From an uncultured Oscillospiraceae bacterium (GTDB lineage: Bacteria; Bacillota; Clostridia; Oscillospirales; Acutalibacteraceae): DNA of 6,264 nt. The position numbers were made by a program, and so were the translations under genes. The stretch is from NCBI GenBank assembly GCA_900554535.1, contig USIA01000114.1, forward strand, positions 1-6,264, given 5' to 3'. This document shows positions 1-5,922 of the stretch, one piece after another. Numbering within the stretch: the stretch's first letter is position 1; each line of letters starts with the position of its first letter. The notes beneath the pieces were generated by a model that was not told where the DNA came from, made no database searches, and worked only from the letters and a program-made list of their open reading frames with translations.

Positions 1-1
1 G

Positions 2-355
2 GCCCGCGTAGCAGGCGTCATGGCGGCCAAGAAAACTTCCGAACTGATCCCCATGTGCCACTTGCTGCCACTCGATTCGGTGACCGTACACCTGGAAGCA
101 AACGCACAGGCCCATGCAATCGACATCCGTGCCACTACTGCCTGTACCGGTAAAACCGGCGTGGAAATGGAGGCGCTCACAGCCGTTTCTGTCGCCGCAC
201 TAACCCTTTATGACATGTGTAAGTCCGTCGACCGGGCCATGTGTATCGGGCCGATCTACCTGGTGGAAAAGGAGGGCGGCAAAAGTGGCCATTTCGTGCG
301 CGCTGCACAAATGGATCCGCTGCATGCCATGGACACTGGGAAAACCCTCGCCTGA
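2..355 (+). CDS. moaC: Cyclic pyranopterin monophosphate synthase MoaC, 5'-truncated by the window
   Basis: MoaC converts the cyclic intermediate made by MoaA into cyclic pyranopterin monophosphate, an early cytoplasmic step of molybdenum cofactor synthesis. The reading frame is open from base 2, ahead of the first ATG at 20, and the residues before that ATG (ARVAGV) fit the family, so the gene begins outside the window; about 45 N-terminal residues are missing if it has the usual length of about 160. Visible family motifs are [11 protein letters not shown] (fragment residues 10-20, ending in the conserved His), [23 protein letters not shown] (the Asp and Lys of this motif are the catalytic pair known from E. 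coli MoaC) and [10 protein letters not shown] near the end. The stop is TGA at 353-355. No T-tract terminator follows it. Its position just upstream of a molybdenum-hydroxylase operon suggests cofactor supply for that enzyme. Identity is near certain. Confidence 0.96.
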   Translation, partial: ARVAGVMAAKKTSELIPMCHLLPLDSVTVHLEANAQAHAIDIRATTACTGKTGVEMEALTAVSVAALTLYDMCKSVDRAMCIGPIYLVEKEGGKSGHFVRAAQMDPLHAMDTGKTLA

Positions 356-384
356 ACCGGCGTTGTGGGAAATTTAAATATCGA

Positions 385-412
385 TTGACTAATCAGTCAG
401 CTTTGCTATAAT
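385..412 (+). promoter_or_regulatory. Sigma-70/sigma-A type promoter for the amidohydrolase operon
   Basis: The -35 box is TTGACT (385-390) and the -10 box is a perfect TATAAT (407-412), separated by 16 bases. Transcription would start near 419, about 180 bases ahead of the first main gene. It lies in a local AT-rich patch just after moaC, in an otherwise GC-rich window. The boxes are read directly; promoter activity is inferred. The 16-base spacer is one base short of the optimum. Confidence 0.8.
386..399. promoter_or_regulatory. Palindromic candidate operator over the -35 box
   Basis: TGACTAATCAGTCA is an inverted repeat with perfect 5-base arms (TGACT / AGTCA) around a 4-base centre. It covers five of the six -35 bases and runs into the spacer, where a bound repressor would block RNA polymerase. 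The TGAC...GTCA form and its size resemble operators of TetR-family regulators, but no regulator gene is in the window, so the binding family is a guess. Confidence 0.55.
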
Positions 413-420
413 AAAAATGC

Positions 421-442
421 GGAGGCCGCAGGGCGGGCCGCC
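421..442 (+). promoter_or_regulatory. GC-rich hairpin at the start of the operon leader RNA
   Basis: Just after the predicted transcription start, bases 421-422 can pair with 441-442, 424-426 with 437-439, and 427-429 with 433-435, with an A/G mismatch, one bulged G (436) and a 3-base loop. It could be a 5' stabilising hairpin or the first element of a structured leader. A pyrimidine-rich single-stranded stretch follows (443-457). The pairing is visible; the function is unknown. Confidence 0.4.
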
Positions 443-465
443 TTCTTCCATTCTCCCAACATTGA

Positions 466-481
466 ATCGTATTTTGACGAT
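466..481 (+). promoter_or_regulatory. Small leader hairpin
   Basis: ATCGT (466-470) and ACGAT (477-481) form a perfect 5-base-pair stem with a 6-base loop, immediately 5' of the large terminator hairpin. It is short enough to be chance. With the hairpin at 421-442 and the terminator it gives the leader three successive stems. Confidence 0.3.
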
Positions 482-532
482 GGCGTCTCTGGGGAACCGG
501 TATCCGGCAGGTTTCCCCGGTGGCGCCTTTTT
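482..532 (+). terminator. Intrinsic terminator/attenuator hairpin inside the operon leader
   Basis: A long stem pairs GGCG (482-485) with CGCC (524-527), continues through 486-490 against 519-523 (two G-T wobbles and one T-T mismatch), and then through GGGGAA (491-496) with TTCCCC (513-518). After one bulged T it is capped by CC/GG (497-498 with 510-511) and an 11-base loop. TTTTT follows directly at 528-532, the layout of a Rho-independent terminator. It sits about 65-115 bases downstream of the promoter's predicted start and ahead of the first gene, so it cannot simply end moaC transcription without also stopping the operon: it looks like an attenuator. The apex can refold as CCGG-TAT-CCGG (497-507). 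The 5' leader bases 452-458 can pair partly with 490-496 and might act as an antiterminator. I do not recognise a known riboswitch class. Confidence 0.6.
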
Positions 533-545
533 CATATTTGCGCAC

Positions 546-551
546 AGGAGG
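546..551 (+). promoter_or_regulatory. Strong Shine-Dalgarno site upstream of the usual start
   Basis: AGGAGG lies 8 bases before an in-frame GTG at 560, ideal spacing, which would extend the D-aminoacylase homologue by 14 residues at its N-terminus. The conventional family start at ATG 602 has its own weaker site (AAAGGGG, 588-594). This site therefore either marks the true GTG start or drives an upstream leader peptide. Confidence 0.5.
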
Positions 552-610
552 ATGAAATTGTGCTGTTTTCCGCGGCGCGGAGAACAGAAAGGGGTAAAAT
601 GATGAAATTG
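551..610 (+). repeat. Direct repeat of the start-codon region (10 bases, 50 apart)
   Basis: GATGAAATTG occurs exactly at 551-560 and again at 601-610. The second copy holds the accepted start ATG AAA TTG of the first gene; the first copy follows AGGAGG. The two copies look like a duplicated or competing initiation region, though a 10-base match could arise by chance. Confidence 0.45.
552..602 (+). CDS. Possible 16-codon leader peptide overlapping the first gene
   Basis: An ATG at 552 opens a short frame (MKLCCFPRRGEQKGVK) whose TGA stop at 600-602 overlaps the ATGATG start of the main gene, an arrangement that would allow translational coupling. Against it, AGGAGG ends immediately before this ATG with no spacer, and GTG 560 in another frame fits that ribosome site better. 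It may only be a by-product of the duplicated start sequence. No function is assigned. Confidence 0.2.
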   Translation: MKLCCFPRRGEQKGVK

Positions 611-2191
611 CGGATTCAGAATGCTTCGATTGTGGATGGGACCGGCGCGCCGGCATTTTCCGGCGACGTGGTTGTGGAAGGGGGGCGTCTAGCATCGGTC
701 GGCGGATATGCACAAGGAGACTTTGACCGCGTGATTGACGCGCAGGGTTTGACGGTCTGCCCGGGCTTCATCGATACGCATAGCCACAGCGACTTGGCCA
801 TATTGGACGATCCACGCGTGCTGCCGAAAATCATGCAGGGCATCACGACCGAAATTTTTGGGCAGGACGGCATCTCCATGGCGCCGTTGCCGGAAGCCTA
901 TATCGACGACTGGCGGGAAAATATTGCCGGCTTGGACGGAACAAGCAATACGATTAACTGGCGCTATTACACGACGGCCGGCTACTTTGAGGAATTGGCA
1001 AAACGCGGCACCGGCACCAATGCCGCGTATCTCGCGCCGCACGGAAACATCCGCATGGAGGCGATGGGGCTGGAGGACCGCCCTGCCGCACCACAGGAAA
1101 TGGAAAAAATGAAGGCTATCCTGCGCCGCGAGCTCGAAGCGGGCGCGATTGGCCTTTCCACAGGCCTGATCTATACGCCCTGCGCCTATGCCGGGACGGA
1201 GGAGTTGATCGAGCTCTGTAAGGTGGTCGCGGAATACGGCGGTTCCCTTGTGGTGCATCAGCGCAGCGAAAGCGGGCATATCCTGGATTCCATGCGGGAG
1301 ATTATTCGGGTTGGCCGTGAATCTGGTGTACACATTCACTTTTCCCATTTTAAGATTTGCGGCAAGGAAAACTGGAAGTATATGGAGCTTGCGCTGCACC
1401 TGCTCGATGAAGCGGAGGCAGAGGGCATTCAGGTTTCGCTGGACCAGTATCCCTATACGGCGGGCAGCACGATGCTCGGCGTGATTTTGCCGCCATGGGC
1501 GCACGACGGCGGCACAGAAAAACTGCTGGAGCGCCTGACGGATAAAAACTGCCGCGAACGGCTAAAGGCGGATATGCTCGCAAACGGCTGCGACTGGGAC
1601 AATTTTGTGGAGTTCGCAGGGTTAAAGGGCATCTATATCACCGACGTGGCGGACGAACAGCACCGGACAGCGGTGGGCAGAAACCTGGTGCAGCTCGGTG
1701 AACTGTATGGCGAGGACCCGCTGGACGCCACATTTGACCTGTTGGAGGAAGAGCACAACGCTGTAGGCATGATCGATTATTACGGGTGCGAAGAAAATGT
1801 CATTTCCGTTTTGCAGCGGCCGGAGCAGAATGTCTGTACGGATGGGCTGCTGGGGGGACGTCCGCACCCGCGCGTGTATGGCGCTTTTCCCCGCATTCTG
1901 GCGCGCTATGTCCGGGAAAAGAAATGCCTGACCCTGGAAGAAGCGGTGCACAAGATGACCGGCAAGCCCGCGCAGACATTTGGCTTTACGGACCGCGGCA
2001 CCCTTCAACCGGGCAAAGCCGCGGATTTGGTGCTTTTTGATCCGGCAACCATCCGCGATACAGCGACATTCGCCAACCCGATCCAGTTCCCGGAAGGCAT
2101 CCGCATGGTGCTTGTCAATGGCCAAATCGTTGTGGATCAAAACCAGCACACAGGCGCCATTGCCGGTCAATTGTTAAAAGCAAAGAGGTGA
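602..2191 (+). CDS. D-aminoacylase-family amidohydrolase (N-acyl-D-amino-acid deacylase like)
   Basis: This is an amidohydrolase-superfamily enzyme of 529 residues, a usual length for D-aminoacylases, which hydrolyse N-acyl-D-amino acids. The N-terminus (IVDGTGAPAF) and the C-terminal GKAADLVLFDP are typical of the beta-sandwich halves. The TIM barrel shows FIDTHSHSD (metal ligands His60, His62), GAIGLSTGLIY (181-191), His219 in VVHQRSES, His249 in HFSHFK, and Asp414 in CTDG followed by HPRVYGAFPR. The position of the bridging Cys of classical enzymes (GNCG motif) is GQDG here, with Asp89, so metal binding and substrate may differ. No signal peptide is seen, so it is cytoplasmic. I chose ATG 602 because it matches the family start; ATG 599 and GTG 560 (better ribosome site) are alternatives. 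It is the first main gene of the operon, 7 bases before the hyuA-like gene. The family is sure, the substrate is not; an N-carbamoyl or N-acyl product of purine or hydantoin breakdown is an inference. Confidence 0.88.
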   Translation: MKLRIQNASIVDGTGAPAFSGDVVVEGGRLASVGGYAQGDFDRVIDAQGLTVCPGFIDTHSHSDLAILDDPRVLPKIMQGITTEIFGQDGISMAPLPEAYIDDWRENIAGLDGTSNTINWRYYTTAGYFEELAKRGTGTNAAYLAPHGNIRMEAMGLEDRPAAPQEMEKMKAILRRELEAGAIGLSTGLIYTPCAYAGTEELIELCKVVAEYGGSLVVHQRSESGHILDSMREIIRVGRESGVHIHFSHFKICGKENWKYMELALHLLDEAEAEGIQVSLDQYPYTAGSTMLGVILPPWAHDGGTEKLLERLTDKNCRERLKADMLANGCDWDNFVEFAGLKGIYITDVADEQHRTAVGRNLVQLGELYGEDPLDATFDLLEEEHNAVGMIDYYGCEENVISVLQRPEQNVCTDGLLGGRPHPRVYGAFPRILARYVREKKCLTLEEAVHKMTGKPAQTFGFTDRGTLQPGKAADLVLFDPATIRDTATFANPIQFPEGIRMVLVNGQIVVDQNQHTGAIAGQLLKAKR

Positions 2192-2198
2192 TAGGACG

Positions 2199-3503
2199 AT
2201 GTTTTCGTTTGGATTGCTGCACGGACTCATTTATCTAAATGGGACGTTTGTGCCGGGAAATCTCTATGTGCAGGATGGAAAGATTGCGGCTGTCAGCAGT
2301 GCGGAATTGCCCTGCGAACACACACAGGATGCAGGCGGCCGTATGGTGCTGCCGGGGCTCATAGACCCGCATGTGCATTTTTCATTGACGGTGGGGGCGC
2401 ATACTTCCTCAGATGATTTTTACACCGGTTCGGTACAGGCCGCACTGGGCGGTGTGACCACCTACATTGATTTTATCGATCCTGTGCGCAGTGCCGATGA
2501 GTTGCACGAAGCATACCGCGTGCGGCGCGCTTTGGCCGAGCGCAGCGCGCTGGATTATGGCCTGCATTGCGCGGTCCGCGGCCTGGAGGACGCTGCCCGG
2601 CCATTCCTGGAGGAGACCGCTGCGCTGGGGATGCCGACGGTCAAACTGTTTACCACCTATGCTTCAAGCGGCCGGCGCACCTATGACCGCGATATTGCGG
2701 CCTTGTTGCGGGAATCCAAGCGCTGCGGCGCGCGCATCGTGGCACATGCGGAAAACGACGACCTGTTGTATGACGGCCCGGATATCCCGGTTGCGCACCA
2801 CGAACAGGCGCGTCCGGCTCTGTGCGAGCGGACGGCCGTGCTCAATCTCTGCGAGCTGGCCAAGGCGTGCGACGGGGAGCTGTATATTGTACATGCATCG
2901 GCGGGGAGCACGGTCCGGCGCGTGCGAGAGCAATATGCTGAACTATTGCACGGAGATGTGGTTTTAGAGAGCTGTCCGCAGTATTTTTGCTTCAATGCGG
3001 ATGCCTATGCGGGGCCGGATGGCTACCGATACACCATGACGCCGCCGTTGCGCGCGCCGGAGGAAGAGCAACTGCTGCGCGCAGAGATCGACGCCATCGA
3101 CGTGATGGGCACGGATCACTGCCCGTTTCCCGATGAATGGAAGCGGCATCCATTCACACAGGAAATCCCCATGGGCGTGGGCGGCATCCGCTATGGCTTT
3201 ACAGCCATGTACACCCTTTATGGAGAAAAAATACTGCCAAAATACACCGAGCATCCTGCCCGGATCGAAGGACTTTATCCCCGCAAGGGGACGCTCCTGC
3301 CAGGCGCGGATGCGGACTTTGTGCTCTTTGATCCGGACGCAGCCTGGACGGTGTCGGATCCGGAGAGCCTTTATGACGGTATGCAGATGCGTGGCAAGGT
3401 CTGCGATGTTTATCAGCGCGGTGTGCCCGTGGTGCGGGATGGCGCTTTCGTCGGGCGTCAGGGCGACGGTCGGTATCTGGAAAGGAGGCTTTCGTTTACA
3501 TGA
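2199..3503 (+). CDS. hyuA: Dihydropyrimidinase/hydantoinase-family cyclic amidohydrolase
   Basis: The family opens cyclic amides such as dihydrouracil, hydantoins or allantoin to N-carbamoyl products, using two metals bridged by a carboxylated lysine. All expected residues are present in 434 residues: LIDPHVHF (His58, His60), TVKLFTTY (Lys149, the carboxylated lysine, and Tyr154), HAEN (His183), IVHASAG (His232) and GTDHCPF (Asp306), plus ESCPQYF and the C-terminal LYPRKGTLLPGADADFVLFDP. It is about 20-30 residues shorter than usual, partly because the helix before LYPRKG (342-358) is trimmed. The start at ATG 2199 has GAGGTG eight bases upstream, overlapping the previous stop codon. It ends in a 4-base overlap with ssnA. 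In anaerobic purine and uric-acid clusters a gene of this type (hyuA) accompanies ssnA and xdh, so a ureide or hydantoin intermediate is the likely substrate; dihydropyrimidine or allantoin cannot be excluded. Confidence 0.9.
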   Translation: MFSFGLLHGLIYLNGTFVPGNLYVQDGKIAAVSSAELPCEHTQDAGGRMVLPGLIDPHVHFSLTVGAHTSSDDFYTGSVQAALGGVTTYIDFIDPVRSADELHEAYRVRRALAERSALDYGLHCAVRGLEDAARPFLEETAALGMPTVKLFTTYASSGRRTYDRDIAALLRESKRCGARIVAHAENDDLLYDGPDIPVAHHEQARPALCERTAVLNLCELAKACDGELYIVHASAGSTVRRVREQYAELLHGDVVLESCPQYFCFNADAYAGPDGYRYTMTPPLRAPEEEQLLRAEIDAIDVMGTDHCPFPDEWKRHPFTQEIPMGVGGIRYGFTAMYTLYGEKILPKYTEHPARIEGLYPRKGTLLPGADADFVLFDPDAAWTVSDPESLYDGMQMRGKVCDVYQRGVPVVRDGAFVGRQGDGRYLERRLSFT

Positions 3504-4798
3504 AGGCGTTGACACACGCAAATGTGTTTGACTTCGATACCTATCAGCCGGATCGGTACGTCCTGTTTGATGACCAGATCCAGCAGGTCGGGCCGATGGC
3601 CGCTTTTCCTGGCGCGGAAGAGGAGACGAACTGCACCGGCGGCCTGGTGATTCCGGGCCTGGTGGTCGGACACGCGCATATCTATTCCACGCTTTCGCGC
3701 GGATGGAACGCGCCCTTTGCGCCGCAGTCCTTCCGCCAGCTTTTGGAGCAGATGTGGTGGAAACTCGACGCGGCTCTGGACAACCGCGCGACTTATGCCA
3801 GCGGCCTTTACAGTGCGCTATCTTATGCAAAGCATGGCGTCACGACTGTGATCGACCACCACGCCAGTGGCGCAGAGATCGGCGGCTCATTGGAGGCGCT
3901 GCGGCGCGCCGTTGTGGAGGAGGGCGGATTGCGAGGGGTGTTCTGCTTTGAGACGAGCGAGCGCTTTCCGCTGGAAGATTGCATTGAAGAGAACGTCCAC
4001 TTCGCGCAGGCGCACCGCGGCGAAACGGATTGCGCAGGCATGTTCGGCATGCACGCGCTGATGACGCTTTCCGATCGTGCGCTTGACGCCATCGCCGAAA
4101 AAAGCGGCGATCTGCCGGTCCATATCCATGTGGCGGAAAGCGAGGAGGACGAGGCGCAGAGTCTGTGCGATACCGGCAAACGGATCATCGATCGCTTGGC
4201 TGCGTTCGGCCTTTTGCGGCCGCATTCCATTTTGTCGCACGGCGTCCACCTGTGCCCGGAGGAGGTGGCACAATTGGCGGGCAAGCCGTTATTTCTGGCT
4301 TTGAACCCGACGTCCAATCTGAATAACGGCGTTGGCCTGCCGGATCTGCACGCCTTTCAAAAAGCAGGGCTGCGCTGCATCCTTGGCAACGATGGCATGG
4401 GCTATGGCCTGGAGCATGACATGCAAAACCTGGTGTTTGGCATGCACGGGCGGTACCAGGACCCGCTGGCCGCTACGACCGAGACCCTGCGCGGGATTCT
4501 GCGCAATACCTACGCCTGTGCAGAAGCGCAGATGGGGTGTCGCCTGGGCCGGGTGGCGCCGGGATATGCGGCGGATTTGGTGTTTTTGCCCTATACGCCG
4601 CCTACGCCTCTGCGTCCGGACAATGTCTGGGGCCATTTCTTTTTCGGTTTGCTCGATCAGTTCCAGCCATATCATGTGTGGTGTAAGGGCCAGCCGGTTC
4701 TGCGGGAAGGCAGGCCTGTCCGACTGGAGGAGACTGCTGTCTGTGCCCTGGCCAGAGAAGCCGCACAGCGGGTTTGGAAAAAAACGATGGAGATTTAA
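3500..4798 (+). CDS. ssnA: Putative aminohydrolase SsnA
   Basis: SsnA belongs to the ATZ/TRZ-type amidohydrolases, near guanine and chlorohydrolase-like deaminases, and normally uses one metal. At 432 residues it is close to E. coli SsnA (about 440). Visible motifs are VIPGLVVGHAHIYS (His58, His60), MWWKLDAAL (85-93), GVTTVIDHHAS (His120-His121), HIHVAES (His210, Glu213), ILSHGVH (His247), NPTSNLNNGVG (269-279; NPxSN is a family hallmark) and GNDGMG (Asp298). The complete metal and proton-relay set His58/His60/His210/Glu213/His247/Asp298 indicates an active enzyme. The start ATG 3500 overlaps the hyuA stop (ATGA) and has AGGAGG at 3483-3488, eleven bases away, so translation is probably coupled. 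Family members sit with selenium-dependent molybdenum hydroxylase and purine breakdown genes. The exact substrate is not established by sequence; deamination or ring hydrolysis of a purine-derived compound is inferred. Confidence 0.92.
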   Translation: MKALTHANVFDFDTYQPDRYVLFDDQIQQVGPMAAFPGAEEETNCTGGLVIPGLVVGHAHIYSTLSRGWNAPFAPQSFRQLLEQMWWKLDAALDNRATYASGLYSALSYAKHGVTTVIDHHASGAEIGGSLEALRRAVVEEGGLRGVFCFETSERFPLEDCIEENVHFAQAHRGETDCAGMFGMHALMTLSDRALDAIAEKSGDLPVHIHVAESEEDEAQSLCDTGKRIIDRLAAFGLLRPHSILSHGVHLCPEEVAQLAGKPLFLALNPTSNLNNGVGLPDLHAFQKAGLRCILGNDGMGYGLEHDMQNLVFGMHGRYQDPLAATTETLRGILRNTYACAEAQMGCRLGRVAPGYAADLVFLPYTPPTPLRPDNVWGHFFFGLLDQFQPYHVWCKGQPVLREGRPVRLEETAVCALAREAAQRVWKKTMEI

Positions 4799-4799
4799 A

Positions 4800-4804
4800 G
4801 GAGG
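4800..4804 (+). promoter_or_regulatory. Ribosome-binding site that fixes the PreA-like start
   Basis: GGAGG, within AAAGGAGGG directly after the ssnA stop codon, lies 8 bases before ATG 4813. An upstream in-frame ATG at 4774 lies inside ssnA and would add 13 non-family residues, so 4813 is the start. Confidence 0.85.
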
Positions 4805-4812
4805 GCTGCTTA

Positions 4813-5922
4813 ATGGATTTACATACAACGGTGGCGGGGATTCGGCTGGAAAACCCGCTGATGCCTGCGTCCGGTCCGTTGACAGGAGATGCAGAAAAAA
4901 TGCTGGCGCTTAGTGCGCAGGGCGTCGGCGCCATGGTGAGCAAGACGATTTCCACCACAGCGGCCAAGGTTCCGCGCCCGTGCATTTATGGTGGGAAGGA
5001 TGTGCTGTTTAATGCGGAGCTGTGGTCGGAATATGGACCACAGGTGTGGATCGACGAATTCCTTCCTGCCTACCGTTCCGGCGACCCAGACCGCCCACTC
5101 GTCATCAGTGTGGGCTATAGCCCGGAGGACATCGCCTGCCTTGTGCCAAAACTGGAGCCGTTTGCGGATGCCTTTGAGGTTTCTACGCATTATGTGGGCA
5201 AAGACCTGGAAAGGATCGCAAAGACAGTCCGTATGATCCGGTCTCTGACGGAGAAACCTTTCTTTTTTAAGCTCAGCCCGCATATGCCGGATGCGGTCGC
5301 CTTTGCGCAGATGGTGCTGGAAAATGGCGGCAGTGGAATTGTCGCCATCAACTCGCTGGGGCCAGGGATGCGCATCGACCTTTCCAGGCGCAGCGTGCAG
5401 TTTGGCAACAGTTCGGCTGAGGTCTGGGCCTCCGGGCCGGTCATCAAGCCCATGGCGTTGGCCTTGATACACCGCATTCGCAAGGCGCTGCCGCACTGCG
5501 CCATTTTGGGCGTCGGCGGCATTACGAGTGCAGAAGATGTGCTGGAATTCCTGCTGGCGGGGGCGGATGGCGTGCAGATGCTTTCTGGCGCCATGCTCAA
5601 AGGCCGCGACCTTTATGGCAAAATTCTCCGCGATCTGCCGAAAACGCTCGCGCGGTATGGCTTCTCCAGCATCGAAGAGGTGGTGCGCACGCCGCTTGCA
5701 GATTTCCAGCCGCAGTTTGAGAAGCATCCGCCGCGGGTGGATGCGGACAAGTGTAAGCAATGCGGCATGTGCGCCGCACGCTGTCCCTATCTGGCCATTC
5801 ACATGGACGGGGCAGCCAGGGTCGATCCGGAAAAATGCTTTGGATGTGGATTGTGCCAGTCGATTTGCCCAACAGGGGCAATCTGCGGCGTCTTTCCACC
5901 CACGAAAGCGGGATGCATATGA
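4813..5922 (+). CDS. preA: PreA-like FMN TIM-barrel protein with two 4Fe-4S clusters
   Basis: This 369-residue protein has the dihydroorotate-dehydrogenase fold followed by a bacterial ferredoxin domain, the layout of PreA, the catalytic half of NAD-dependent dihydropyrimidine dehydrogenase. The barrel begins with AGIRLENPLMPASGPLTG and carries FKLSPHMPD (Lys153, typical FMN contact), VAINSLGPG (Asn180), SGPVIKPMAL, and the phosphate-binding GVGGITSAEDVLEFLLAGADGVQ (233-255). The ferredoxin part has two complete CxxCxxCxxxCP motifs, Cys314/317/320/324 and Cys342/345/348/352. Notably, where PreA and mammalian DPD have NxSCPH with the catalytic Cys, this protein reads EVSTHYVG (122-129), so that Cys is a Tyr and the following active-site loop is short. 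It may therefore be an electron-transfer or differently acting reductase. No PreT-like flavoprotein partner is in the window. It ends in a 4-base overlap with the 2Fe-2S subunit gene, suggesting the products work together. Confidence 0.85.
   Translation: MDLHTTVAGIRLENPLMPASGPLTGDAEKMLALSAQGVGAMVSKTISTTAAKVPRPCIYGGKDVLFNAELWSEYGPQVWIDEFLPAYRSGDPDRPLVISVGYSPEDIACLVPKLEPFADAFEVSTHYVGKDLERIAKTVRMIRSLTEKPFFFKLSPHMPDAVAFAQMVLENGGSGIVAINSLGPGMRIDLSRRSVQFGNSSAEVWASGPVIKPMALALIHRIRKALPHCAILGVGGITSAEDVLEFLLAGADGVQMLSGAMLKGRDLYGKILRDLPKTLARYGFSSIEEVVRTPLADFQPQFEKHPPRVDADKCKQCGMCAARCPYLAIHMDGAARVDPEKCFGCGLCQSICPTGAICGVFPPTKAGCI

Noticed and set aside
343..362. Terminator for moaC (short CGCC/GGCG pairing around its stop codon)
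   Set aside because: The stem is only four base pairs and no T tract follows.
421..532. Known riboswitch (molybdenum cofactor, purine, THF, cobalamin, TPP)
   Set aside because: The genes would suit a molybdenum-cofactor or purine sensor, but I could not match the conserved core bases of any of these classes by eye; kept only as an unassigned structured leader.
417..602. Plus-strand 61-codon frame spanning the leader
   Set aside because: Its ATG lies about where or before transcription would start and has no ribosome site, and the frame runs through the terminator hairpin. Only its last part (from 552) has any claim as a leader peptide.
3222..3280. Deletion damaging the hyuA-like gene
   Set aside because: The segment before LYPRKG is a few residues shorter than in typical hydantoinases, but all metal ligands are present and the frame is intact, so this is family variation rather than a pseudogene.
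4819..5802. Minus-strand open frame of 327 codons opposite the PreA-like gene, and similar long antisense frames at 2964-3830 and 689-1504
   Set aside because: They lie entirely or mostly opposite genes with clear families, have no recognisable motifs, and are rich in Arg/His/Ala as expected for the shadow of GC-rich coding sequence.
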